Shown here piece by piece: positions 17,805 to 25,771 of a stretch of DNA of 64,000 nt. The stretch comes from CAVWCW01 sp963753615 (GTDB lineage: Bacteria > Pseudomonadota > Gammaproteobacteria > Chromatiales > Chromatiaceae). The stretch lies in the NCBI GenBank assembly GCA_963753615.1, contig CAVWCW010000024.1:1-64000 (forward strand), in the 5' to 3' direction. The notes below the pieces were generated by a model. That model was not told the DNA's origin and searched no databases. It was given only the letters and a program-made list of their open reading frames with translations. Every line of letters begins with the position of its first letter. Within the stretch, counting starts at the first letter, position 1. The position numbers were made by a program, and so were the translations under genes.

Positions 17805-19813
17805 TTAGAGGACGCCGTTGACTGCGGCTACCACATTGTCGACGGTGAAGCCGAAATCCTTGAACAGATCGCCGGCCGGGGCGGACTCGCCGAAGCGATC
17901 GATGCCGACCACCGCACCGCTGCTGCCGACGTACTTCCACCAGCCGTCGGTGACCGCCGCTTCCACCGCGACCCGGGCGGCGACCGCCTTGGGCAGCACC
18001 GACTCGCTGTAGGCCGCGTCCTGGGCGTCGAACAGCGTCGGTGCTGGGCATGGAAACCACGCGTACGGCCTTGCCGCTCAGGGCCTCGGCGGCCTTGACC
18101 GCGAGTTCCACCTCGGAGCCGGTGGCGATGATGATGGCCTCGGGGGTGCCCTCACAGTCGCGCAGCACGTAGCCGCCGCTGGCGATATCGGCCACCTGTT
18201 CGCCGCTGCGCTGCCATGTGGGCCAGGTTCTGGCGCGAGAAGATCAGGCAACTGGGGCCGTCCTTGCGCTCCACCGCAAGCTTCCAGGCCACTGCCGACT
18301 CGACCGCGTCGCAGGGACGCCAGACGCTCATATTGGGAATCATGCGCAGGGTCGGGATCTGCTCCACCGGCTGGTGGGTCGGGCCGTCCTCGCCCAGGCC
18401 GATGGAGTCGTGGGTGTAGACGAAGATGGATTGGATCTTCATCAGCGCCGCCATGCGCAGGGCATTGCGGGCGTATTCGGAGAACATCAGGAAGGTCGCG
18501 CCGTAGGGGATAAAACCGCCATGCAGCGCAATGCCGTTCATGATCGCCGACATGCCGAACTCGCGCACGCCGTAGTACAGGTAGTTGCCAGAGGCATCGT
18601 TCGGACCGACGCCCTTGCAGCCGCTCCAGATCGTGAGGTTGGAGCCGGCCAGGTCGGCGGAGCCGCCGAGGAACTCGGGCAGCAGCGGGCCGAAGCCGTT
18701 GAGGCTGTTCTGGGACGCCTTGCGGGAGGCGATGGTCTCGCCTTTCGCTGCCACTGAGGCAATGAACGCCTCCGACTGCTCTGCCCAGTCGGCGGGCAGA
18801 TCGCCGGCCATGCGGCGCTTGAACTCTGCGGCCTCGGCCGGATAGGCGGCCTCGTAGGCGGCAAAGCGGTCGTTCCAGGCCGCCTCGGCCTGGGCGCCTG
18901 GTTCCTTGGCGTCCCAGCCGGCATAGATGTCGTCCGGTACTTGGAACGGCGGGTGGCTCCAGCCCAGGCTCTCGCGGGTCAGGGTAATCTCATCGTCGCC
19001 CAAGGGCGCGCCGTGACATTCTTCCTTGCCCTGCTTGTTGGGGGAGCCGTAACCGATCACGGTCTGGCAGCAGATCAAAGAGGGCTTGTCGGAGACCGCG
19101 CGAGCCGCCTCGATGGCCGCCTGGATGGCAGCCGGGTCGTGGCCGTCGACCTTGGAGATCACGTGCCAGCCGTAGGCTTCGAAGCGTTTCGGGGTATCGT
19201 CCAGGAACCAGGCCGGGGTGTCGCCGTGGCCGCGCACCTCCCCGTCGATGGAGATATTGTTGTCGTCGTAGAGGGCGATCAGCTTGCCGAGGCCGAGGGC
19301 GCCGGCCAGGGAGCAGGCCTCATGGGAGATCCCCTCCATCAGGCAGCCGTCGCCGAGAAACACATAGGTGTTGTGGTCGACGATCTCGTGCCCTGGCTTG
19401 TTGAACTGGCCCGCCAGGGCCTTCTCCGCGATCGCCATGCCGACCGCATTGGTGATGCCCTGGCCGAGCGGGCCGGTGGTGGTCTCCACGCCAGGGGCGT
19501 AACCGTACTCGGGATGGCCCGGGGTCTTGGAGTGCAACTGGCGGAAATTCTGGAGGTCCTCGATACCGAGGTCATAGCCGGTCAGGTGCAGCAGAGAATA
19601 GATCAGCATCGAGCCGTGGCCGTTGGACAGCACGAAGCGGTCGCGGTCGGCCCAGTCCGGGTTGGCCGGGTTGTGCTGCATGTGGTCGTTCCACAGCACC
19701 TCGGCGATGTCCGCCATGCCCATAGGCGCGCCCGGGTGTCCGGACTTGGCCTTCTGTACCGCATCCATGCTGAGGGCACGGATGGCATTGGCGAGTTCTC
19801 TGCGTGAGGGCAT
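17805..19813 (-). CDS. tkt: Transketolase, frameshifted as assembled
   Basis: Thiamine-diphosphate enzyme of the Calvin and pentose phosphate cycles. The start at 19813 has AGGAGA five bases upstream. Motifs: SGHPGAPMGMADIAEVLW, GPLGQGITNAVGMA, the ThDP-binding GDGCLMEGISHEA, and DSIGLGEDGPTHQPVEQ near the substrate site. The first 530 residues are clean. One extra base near 18214 and another near 18040 disturb the C-terminal domain, which still reads IATGSEVELAVKAAEAL and VVGIDRFGESAPAG. Correction gives 668 residues. First gene of the block; the region upstream holds a palindrome. Confidence 0.95.
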
Positions 19814-20031
19814 AGATGTCTCCTGAGATATGGATGAGAGCTAGATACGAAACTTTCGGCTTGAATTCCGCGTCGGGACCGGTTGGGCTCCTACCCGGTC
19901 TGCGCCAGATCCCGGACCGGCTCCCCCGGTGGCGGCAGCGCACGCTCGCCCCTTTGGTCCTCATGGGGGCGGGCATAAAAAAGGTGCAGTATTCTCCCGC
20001 AACTGGCTGGATGGGGCAACACGACTACATT

Positions 20032-20055
20032 TATAGGGGTAATAAACCCCGTATA
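20032..20055. promoter_or_regulatory. AT-flanked palindrome upstream of tkt
   Basis: GGGGT (20036-20040), spacer AATAA, ACCCC (20046-20050), with TATA on both outer sides. It lies about 220 bases upstream of tkt in an AT-rich patch, where the tkt promoter would be expected. It may bind a regulator such as a LysR-type CbbR, or be a short cruciform. No direct evidence for either. Confidence 0.4.
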
Positions 20056-20104
20056 TCACCTATTTATTAACTTGTGAAATCATTGAGTTACTCCCGCGCT
20101 CGCG

Positions 20105-20662
20105 TCAACCCTGACGCCACTTGATCGAGCAGCCCATGCTGGAAATCTGCTCTTTGGGGCCCTTTCCGGTTTCCGCCACCAGCTTCATGGCCTCGAACAG
20201 GTCCCGCCGCACCCCTTCCGGCGCGGCCTCCTTGCGGCTCTCGTCGAGACGCCCCCGGTATTGCAATTCCAGGTCGGCGTTGTAGCCGAAGAAATCCGGG
20301 GTACATACCGCCCCGTAGGCACGAGCGATTTCCTGGCTCTCGTCGAGCAAATACGGGAAAGAGAAATCGAACTCGGCAGCCACCCGGCGCATATTCTCGA
20401 AGGAGTCCTCCGGATACTCATGCACGTCGTTCGACATGATCGCCACGCTATTGACGCCGAGACTGTGCAGTTCCGCAGCATCCCGCACCAGGCGCTCGCG
20501 CACCGCTTTCACATAAGGGCAGTGGTTGCAGATGAACATCACCAGCAGCCCCTTTTCGCCCCGACATTGATCGAGGGTCCAATTGCGCCCGTCAACGCCG
20601 GGAAGGGAGAAATCGACTGCCGGCCGGCCAAAATCGCATACTGGGGTTTGCAGGGATACCAT
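20105..20662 (-). CDS. Thioredoxin-like (AhpC/TSA-type) protein
   Basis: 185 residues from the ATG at 20662, which has GGAG nine bases upstream; an ATG at 20677 is possible but has no such site. Thioredoxin fold with LLVMFICNHCPYVKAVRERL (redox CNHC near residues 46-49), FPYLLDESQEIARAYGAVCTPDFF with the cis-proline, and LQYRGRLDESR. This pattern is seen in the single-domain thioredoxin-family proteins annotated near AhpC. It ends in a second cysteine (SMGCSIKW). No signal peptide, so probably cytoplasmic. Divergent from metK. Confidence 0.82.
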   Translation of the reverse strand: MVSLQTPVCDFGRPAVDFSLPGVDGRNWTLDQCRGEKGLLVMFICNHCPYVKAVRERLVRDAAELHSLGVNSVAIMSNDVHEYPEDSFENMRRVAAEFDFSFPYLLDESQEIARAYGAVCTPDFFGYNADLELQYRGRLDESRKEAAPEGVRRDLFEAMKLVAETGKGPKEQISSMGCSIKWRQG

Positions 20663-20822
20663 TGCACCAAACTCCATCGGGTCGTGGAAAAACTGCCGAT
20701 CTTACCCTGGTTTTATGAAATTCCAACCCCCAACTGTACAAAATGTGGTGCTTGTGGTTAGAATCCCCGGCTGATTTTTCTCCTCGCGCCGACAAGGCAC
20801 CGACCCCGGAACGCACACAAAA

Positions 20823-21983
20823 ATGGCAACTGACTTCATATTTACCTCCGAATCCGTATCCGAAGGCCACCCGGACAAGGTGGCCGACCAAGTCTCTGAC
20901 GCCGTGCTCGATGCGCTGCTGGCGCAGGACCCGCGCTCGCGGGTGGCCTGCGAGACCCTGGTCAAGACCGGGATGGTGCTTTTAGCGGGCGAGATCTCCA
21001 CCCATGCCTCGGTCGACTATGAGGCGCTGGTGCGCGAGACGATCAGGGATATCGGCTACGACCACTGCGACATCGGCTTCGACGCCGATACCTGTGCGGT
21101 GATCTCGGCCGTCGGCAAGCAATCTGCGGACATCGCTATGGGGGTGGACGAGACCGAAGAGCACGAGCAGGGGGCCGGCGACCAAGGGCTGATGTTCGGC
21201 TACGCCTGCAACGAGACCGACGTGCTGATGCCGGCGCCCATCACCTATGCCCACCGCTTGGTACAGCGCCAGTCGGAGATCCGCAAGAACGGTACCCTGC
21301 CGTGGCTGCGCCCGGATGCGAAGAGCCAGGTTACCTTCCGCTACCAGGGTAACAAGCCGGTGGCGGTGGACGCCGTGGTGCTGTCGACCCAGCACGACCC
21401 GGAAATCGAGGACCGGGTGCTCAAAGAGGCGGTGATGGACGAGATCATCCTGCCGGTGCTGCCGCGGGAGTGGCTTCATGCAGACACCCAGTACCTGATC
21501 AACCCGACCGGGCGCTTCGTCATCGGCGGGCCGGTAGGAGACTGCGGCCTGACCGGACGCAAGATCATCGTCGACACCTACGGCGGCATGGCGCGCCACG
21601 GCGGCGGCGCCTTCTCCGGCAAGGACCCCTCCAAGGTCGACCGCTCCGCTGCTTATGCCTGCCGCTACGTGGCCAAGAATATCGTCGCTGCCGGTCTGGC
21701 CGAGCGTTGCGAGATCCAAGTCTCCTACGCCATCGGGGTGGCCGAGCCGACTTCGATCTCGGTGGAGACCTTCGGTACCGGCAAGCTCGATGAGGCACGC
21801 CTTACTGAGCTGATCCGCGAACACTTCGACCTGCGGCCGCGCGGACTGGTGTCTATGCTTGACCTGTTGCGACCGATCTACCGGGCCAGCGCTGCCTACG
21901 GACACTTCGGTCGCGAGGATGAAAACTTCACCTGGGAGCTTACCGACAAGGCCGACCTGCTGCGCGATAGCGCAGGCATTTGA
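20823..21983 (+). CDS. metK: S-adenosylmethionine synthetase
   Basis: Makes S-adenosylmethionine from methionine and ATP. 386 residues, full length. Motifs: FTSESVSEGHPDKVADQVSD at the start, GAGDQGLMFGYACNET (ATP-binding), GGAFSGKDPSKVDRSAAYA (P-loop-like) and the second metal-binding aspartate region. The ribosome site is weak (GGAA, 10 bases upstream). Only about 130 bases separate it from ahcY and they hold a SAH riboswitch, so SAM synthesis and SAH recycling are side by side. A read-through transcript from metK into ahcY is possible. Confidence 0.97.
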   Translation: MATDFIFTSESVSEGHPDKVADQVSDAVLDALLAQDPRSRVACETLVKTGMVLLAGEISTHASVDYEALVRETIRDIGYDHCDIGFDADTCAVISAVGKQSADIAMGVDETEEHEQGAGDQGLMFGYACNETDVLMPAPITYAHRLVQRQSEIRKNGTLPWLRPDAKSQVTFRYQGNKPVAVDAVVLSTQHDPEIEDRVLKEAVMDEIILPVLPREWLHADTQYLINPTGRFVIGGPVGDCGLTGRKIIVDTYGGMARHGGGAFSGKDPSKVDRSAAYACRYVAKNIVAAGLAERCEIQVSYAIGVAEPTSISVETFGTGKLDEARLTELIREHFDLRPRGLVSMLDLLRPIYRASAAYGHFGREDENFTWELTDKADLLRDSAGI

Positions 21984-21990
21984 GCTTCAT

Positions 21991-22007
21991 CCGGCCGGTC
22001 CGGCCGG
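21991..22007. repeat. Tandem CCGGCCGG palindrome between metK and ahcY
   Basis: CCGGCCGG, T, CCGGCCGG, directly after the metK stop and just ahead of the riboswitch. It can form a GC-only hairpin but has no T-run. It may protect the metK 3' end or be chance in a GC-rich genome. Confidence 0.5.
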
Positions 22008-22015
22008 TTATCCGT

Positions 22016-22092
22016 GCTCTGAGGAGCGTTGCAACAGGGGACCGACCCCTGCCAGGCTCGGAGCGGCGGTGACGTCAATGCAACGGCGCTCC
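22016..22092 (+). promoter_or_regulatory. SAH riboswitch upstream of ahcY
   Basis: The conserved core GAGGAGCGTTGCAAC (22021-22035), GCCAGGCTCGG (22051-22061) and the closing strand TGCAACGGCGCTCC (22079-22092) match the S-adenosylhomocysteine riboswitch class. P1 pairs GGAGCG-TTGCA (22023-22033) with TGCAA-GG-CGCTCC. P2 pairs CAGGGG (22035-22040) with CCCCTG (22046-22051) around ACCGA. It ends six bases before the GGGAG ribosome site of ahcY, so SAH binding probably exposes the site and raises expression, as known for this class. Placement before ahcY is the classical context. Confidence 0.9.
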
Positions 22093-22112
22093 ATGATTGG
22101 GAGACCAATACC

Positions 22113-23528
22113 ATGAATGCCGTAGTGGACCAGAATTTTTCCGATTACAAGGTGGCCGACCTAGCGCTCCAGGAATGGGGACGCAAGGAGATCGCCATCG
22201 CCGAGACCGAGATGCCGGGGCTGATGGCGCTGCGCGCCAAGTACTCGGCGGAGCAGCCGCTCAAGGGCGCTCGCGTCGCCGGCAGCCTGCACATGACCAT
22301 TCAGACCGCGGTGTTGATCGAGACCCTGGTCGAACTCGGGGCCGAGGTGCGCTGGGCCTCCTGCAACATTTACTCCACCCAGGATCATGCCGCCGCGGCA
22401 ATCGCCGCCGCAGGTATCCCTGTCTACGCCTTCAAGGGCGAGACCCTGGAGGAATACTGGCAGTACACCCATAAGATCATGGAGTGGGGCGACGGCGGCA
22501 CCCCGAACATGATCCTGGACGACGGTGGCGACGCCACCCTGCTGGTTCACCTGGGTGCGAAGGCCGAACAGGATCCGAGCCTGCTGGACAACCCCGAGAG
22601 CGAAGAGGAGCGGGTGCTGTATGCGTCCATACGCAAGCGCATGAGCGAGCAGCCGGGCTGGTATTCCCGCATCCTGGGCAACATCCGCGGGGTCACCGAA
22701 GAGACCACCACCGGCGTGCACCGACTGTACCAGATGGAAAAGGCCGGTGACCTGCCCTTCCCTGCAATCAATGTCAACGACTCGGTCACCAAGTCCAAGT
22801 TTGACAACCTCTACGGCTGCCGCGAGTCCCTGGTCGATGGCATCAAGCGAGCCACGGATGTGATGATTGCTGGCAAGATCGCTCTGGTGCTCGGCTATGG
22901 CGACGTCGGCAAGGGTTGCGCGCAATCCCTGCGCGGCTTGGGCGCGACGGTTTGGGTCACCGAGATCGATCCCATTTGCGCCCTGCAGGCGGCGATGGAA
23001 GGCTACCGGGTAGTGACCATGGACGAGGCCGCATCCCAGGCCGACATCTTTGTCACCGCCACCGGCAATTTCCACGTCATCGGCCATGACCACATGGCGG
23101 CGATGAAAGACCAGGCCATCGTCTGCAATATCGGTCATTTCGACAACGAAATCGATGTGGCCAGCTTGGAACAGTACGACTGGGACAACATCAAGCCCCA
23201 GGTGGACCACGTCATCTTTCCCGACGGCAAACGCATCATCCTGTTGGCGCAGGGCCGGCTGGTGAATCTCGGCTGCGCCACCGGCCATCCCAGCTTCGTC
23301 ATGTCCAACTCGTTCACGAACCAAGTGCTGGCCCAAATGGAGCTGTGGCAGCACCCGGAACGCTACGGCAAGCAGGTATTCGTGCTGCCCAAACACCTCG
23401 ACGAGGAGGTGGCGCGCCTGCACCTGCAGAAGATCGGGGTCAGGCTGACCCAGCTCAGCGAGCGCCAAGCCGCGTATATCGGCGTGCCGGTCAGCGGCCC
23501 CTACAAGCCGGACCACTACCGCTACTGA
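22113..23528 (+). CDS. ahcY: S-adenosyl-L-homocysteine hydrolase
   Basis: Splits S-adenosylhomocysteine to adenosine and homocysteine, removing the product inhibitor of methyltransferases. 471 residues from the ATG at 22113, which has GGGAG nine bases upstream. The frame is open further 5', but that part is the riboswitch. Motifs: AGSLHMTIQTAVLIETL, NINDSVTKSKFDN-like NVNDSVTKSKFDNLYGC, NAD-binding VLGYGDVGKGCAQSL and the C-terminal PDHYRY. Follows metK and precedes metF in a methyl-cycle cluster. Confidence 0.97.
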   Translation: MNAVVDQNFSDYKVADLALQEWGRKEIAIAETEMPGLMALRAKYSAEQPLKGARVAGSLHMTIQTAVLIETLVELGAEVRWASCNIYSTQDHAAAAIAAAGIPVYAFKGETLEEYWQYTHKIMEWGDGGTPNMILDDGGDATLLVHLGAKAEQDPSLLDNPESEEERVLYASIRKRMSEQPGWYSRILGNIRGVTEETTTGVHRLYQMEKAGDLPFPAINVNDSVTKSKFDNLYGCRESLVDGIKRATDVMIAGKIALVLGYGDVGKGCAQSLRGLGATVWVTEIDPICALQAAMEGYRVVTMDEAASQADIFVTATGNFHVIGHDHMAAMKDQAIVCNIGHFDNEIDVASLEQYDWDNIKPQVDHVIFPDGKRIILLAQGRLVNLGCATGHPSFVMSNSFTNQVLAQMELWQHPERYGKQVFVLPKHLDEEVARLHLQKIGVRLTQLSERQAAYIGVPVSGPYKPDHYRY

Positions 23529-23548
23529 GCGCTTGCAGCAGAGGCTTT

Positions 23549-23569
23549 CCGCCCCGCCTCGCGGGGCGG
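23549..23569. repeat. 9-bp GC hairpin between ahcY and metF
   Basis: CCGCCCCGC, loop CTC, GCGGGGCGG. Perfect pairing, no T-run, 20 bases after the ahcY stop. Could stabilise the ahcY 3' end or act as a weak pause; not a standard intrinsic terminator. Confidence 0.6.
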
Positions 23570-23647
23570 GGCTCCCCATCCGTTTCAGGCCCGCAGCCTC
23601 CGGTCCGGCTCCATGCGGGATCGGAGCGGGGCCCCAATTGGAATGCC

Positions 23648-24517
23648 ATGAAATCCCAATCCTCCTACCCCCCCCAATTCAGCTGCGAACTGTTTCCGCC
23701 CAAGAACGACAGCGGAATGGAAAAACTGCAGGCCAGCGTGCTCGCCCTCCAGGCCATAGGCCCCAGCTATTTTTCCGTTACCTATGGAGCCGGCGGCTCG
23801 ACCCAGGAACGAACCTTTGCCGCCGTGGACTGGCTGCGGGAGCAGGGGCTGGAGACCGCCCCCCACCTTTCCTGCATCGGCGCCAACCGCGAACACATCC
23901 GACAGATACTTGAGCGCTTCCGTGGCCAGGGCATTCAGCGGCTGGTGGCCTTGCGCGGTGACATGCCCTCGGGCATGCGCGGACCCGGGGAGTTCCGCTA
24001 TGCCAATGAACTGGTGGAGTTTATCCGCTCCGAAACCGGCGACCATTTTCATATCGAGGTCGCAGCCTATCCAGAGTTTCATCCTCAGGCCGACAATGCG
24101 CCGACGGACCTGACCAACTTCGCACGCAAGGTCCGGGCCGGCGCCAATGCGGCCATCACCCAGTACTTTTACAATGCCGACGCCTATTTCCGTTTTGTCG
24201 ACAGCTGCGAGGGCCTGGGACTGCAGTTGCCCATAGTGCCCGGTATCATGCCGATCACCAACCACACCCAGCTGGCGCGATTCTCCGACGCCTGCGGGGC
24301 CGAGATCCCGCGCTGGATCCGCCGCCGCCTCGAGGGTTTCGGCGACGACCTCGCCAGCATCCGTGCATTCGGCCTCGACGTCGTCAGCGAACTTTGCCGG
24401 CGTCTGCTCGAACAAGGGGCACCGGGGCTGCACTTCTACACGATGAACCAGTCGACGCCAACCCTGAAGATCTGGAGCAACCTGAGCCGCAAGTCACCGA
24501 CGCCGACCACGGAGTAA
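23648..24517 (+). CDS. metF: Methylenetetrahydrofolate reductase
   Basis: Reduces 5,10-methylene-THF to 5-methyl-THF for methionine synthesis. 289 residues from the ATG at 23648. Motifs: FSCELFPPKND (catalytic glutamate), YFSVTYGAGGSTQERT, LVALRGDMPSG, EVAAYPEFHPQA and ITQYFYNADAYFRFV, the FAD-binding barrel. It completes a metK-ahcY-metF methyl cycle; the methionine synthase itself is not in this window. Confidence 0.96.
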   Translation: MKSQSSYPPQFSCELFPPKNDSGMEKLQASVLALQAIGPSYFSVTYGAGGSTQERTFAAVDWLREQGLETAPHLSCIGANREHIRQILERFRGQGIQRLVALRGDMPSGMRGPGEFRYANELVEFIRSETGDHFHIEVAAYPEFHPQADNAPTDLTNFARKVRAGANAAITQYFYNADAYFRFVDSCEGLGLQLPIVPGIMPITNHTQLARFSDACGAEIPRWIRRRLEGFGDDLASIRAFGLDVVSELCRRLLEQGAPGLHFYTMNQSTPTLKIWSNLSRKSPTPTTE

Positions 24518-24531
24518 ACCATAGCGTCGCG

Positions 24532-25275
24532 ATGCGCATCCCGAGAATCTACACTCCCCAGGCCCTCCAACTCGGGGAGTGCCTGATCCTGGAACCGGCC
24601 CCGGCGCGTCATCTGGTCCAGGTGCTGCGCCTGAAGGCCGGGGCCGGGGTGTTGCTGTTCAACGGTGACGGTCGGGAGTGCTGCGCCAGCATTGTAGAGA
24701 CGGACAAGTCCGGGGTTCGGCTACAGGTAGAGCGCTGCACCTCGGCAACTCCGCCACCACGCCTGGATCTCGTCCTGCTGCAAGCCATCGCCAGAGGCGA
24801 ACGCATGGATTTCGTGCTGCAGAAGGCGGTGGAACTCGGGGTAACACGCGTCCGCCCGCTGTTCACCGAGCGCACGCAGGTACGCCTGCGTGGCGAACGC
24901 CTGGACCGACGCATGGACCACTGGCGACAGGTGGTGATCGCCGCCTGCGAACAGTCCGGCCGAACTCGAGTGCCACAGTTGGAGCGAGCTGCCCGCCTCG
25001 ACAGCGACGGGCTCGGCGTCGACGCGGACCTGCGCCTGCTGCTCACTCCAGACGCAGGCCACTACCTCGATCAGCTAGCCGCCCCGAGACAGCGGGTGGC
25101 GTTGTTGATAGGGCCTGAAGGGGGATTGACGGGTGGAGAGGTTCGACTTGCCGAAGCCGAGGGCTTCATCCCGATTCGCTTGGGGCCGCGCATCCTGCGC
25201 ACCGAGACCGCTCCGCTGGCGGCGATAGCGGCTATGCAAACCCTTTGGGGAGATTTCTGCAGCACCGGGCTCTAA
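24532..25275 (+). CDS. rsmE: 16S rRNA m3U1498 methyltransferase
   Basis: 247 residues from the ATG at 24532, 14 bases after metF. SPOUT-fold methyltransferase with HLVQVLRLKAG at the start, KAVELGVTRVRPLFTERTQ in the middle and the knot motifs LLIGPEGGLTGGEV and IRLGPRILRTETAPLAAIAA at the end. It modifies U1498 of 16S rRNA in the assembled small subunit. The frame is open further 5' over metF, but this start is the family start. It converges with chpC. Confidence 0.95.
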   Translation: MRIPRIYTPQALQLGECLILEPAPARHLVQVLRLKAGAGVLLFNGDGRECCASIVETDKSGVRLQVERCTSATPPPRLDLVLLQAIARGERMDFVLQKAVELGVTRVRPLFTERTQVRLRGERLDRRMDHWRQVVIAACEQSGRTRVPQLERAARLDSDGLGVDADLRLLLTPDAGHYLDQLAAPRQRVALLIGPEGGLTGGEVRLAEAEGFIPIRLGPRILRTETAPLAAIAAMQTLWGDFCSTGL

Positions 25276-25294
25276 GCAGCGAACTCATGCTTGG

Positions 25295-25771
25295 CTAGTC
25301 CGGCAGTTGTTGCAACAAGGCCTGTTCCAAGGCATCCAAATCCGGAATGCTCGCTTCTTCGCCGCCTATAAGGACGCCAGCGATACTTCCCGGCACCTGC
25401 AAGCGATCCTCGGCGGCCGGTTCCAGACTATCCTGGGTGATCCGAACCAGTCTTGGAATCGACTGGGCGATCAATCCCAGATAAGGCAGCCGGGCATTCC
25501 CGCTGGTGGTATTGCAGACCACGATGCGCGCCCTATGTCCAAGCGCCGATTCGGGGATCTGCATCAGGGCCTCCATCGACACCACCGGCAGGATCTCGCC
25601 ACGCCAACCCATATTGCCCTTCAGCCACGTTGGGGCATCTTCAATGGGCAGCGGCGCTTGGTAATTGACCACTTCGGCCACCAATGCATTGGGCATCAAG
25701 AGCTGCTCCCCAGCCAGGGGGATTAGAACGCCGCGAATTTCGCCCGCCACCTCGGGTCGCGCCGGACTCAT
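25295..25771 (-). CDS. chpC: CheW-like chemotaxis coupling protein ChpC
   Basis: 158 residues with a single CheW domain: RGVLIPLAGEQLLMPNALVAEV, then WLKGNMGWRGEILPVVSMEAL and IVVCNTTSGN. It overlaps the chpA stop by four bases (ATGA), which makes it the last gene of the Pil-Chp operon. In Pseudomonas ChpC is an accessory coupling protein that links extra receptors to ChpA. Here it follows ChpA directly, without chpB. Confidence 0.88.
   Translation of the reverse strand: MSPARPEVAGEIRGVLIPLAGEQLLMPNALVAEVVNYQAPLPIEDAPTWLKGNMGWRGEILPVVSMEALMQIPESALGHRARIVVCNTTSGNARLPYLGLIAQSIPRLVRITQDSLEPAAEDRLQVPGSIAGVLIGGEEASIPDLDALEQALLQQLPD

Noticed and set aside
10050..19813. Pseudogenes or a decaying region.
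   Set aside because: Conservation on both sides of every break and normal lengths after correction favour sequencing or assembly errors.
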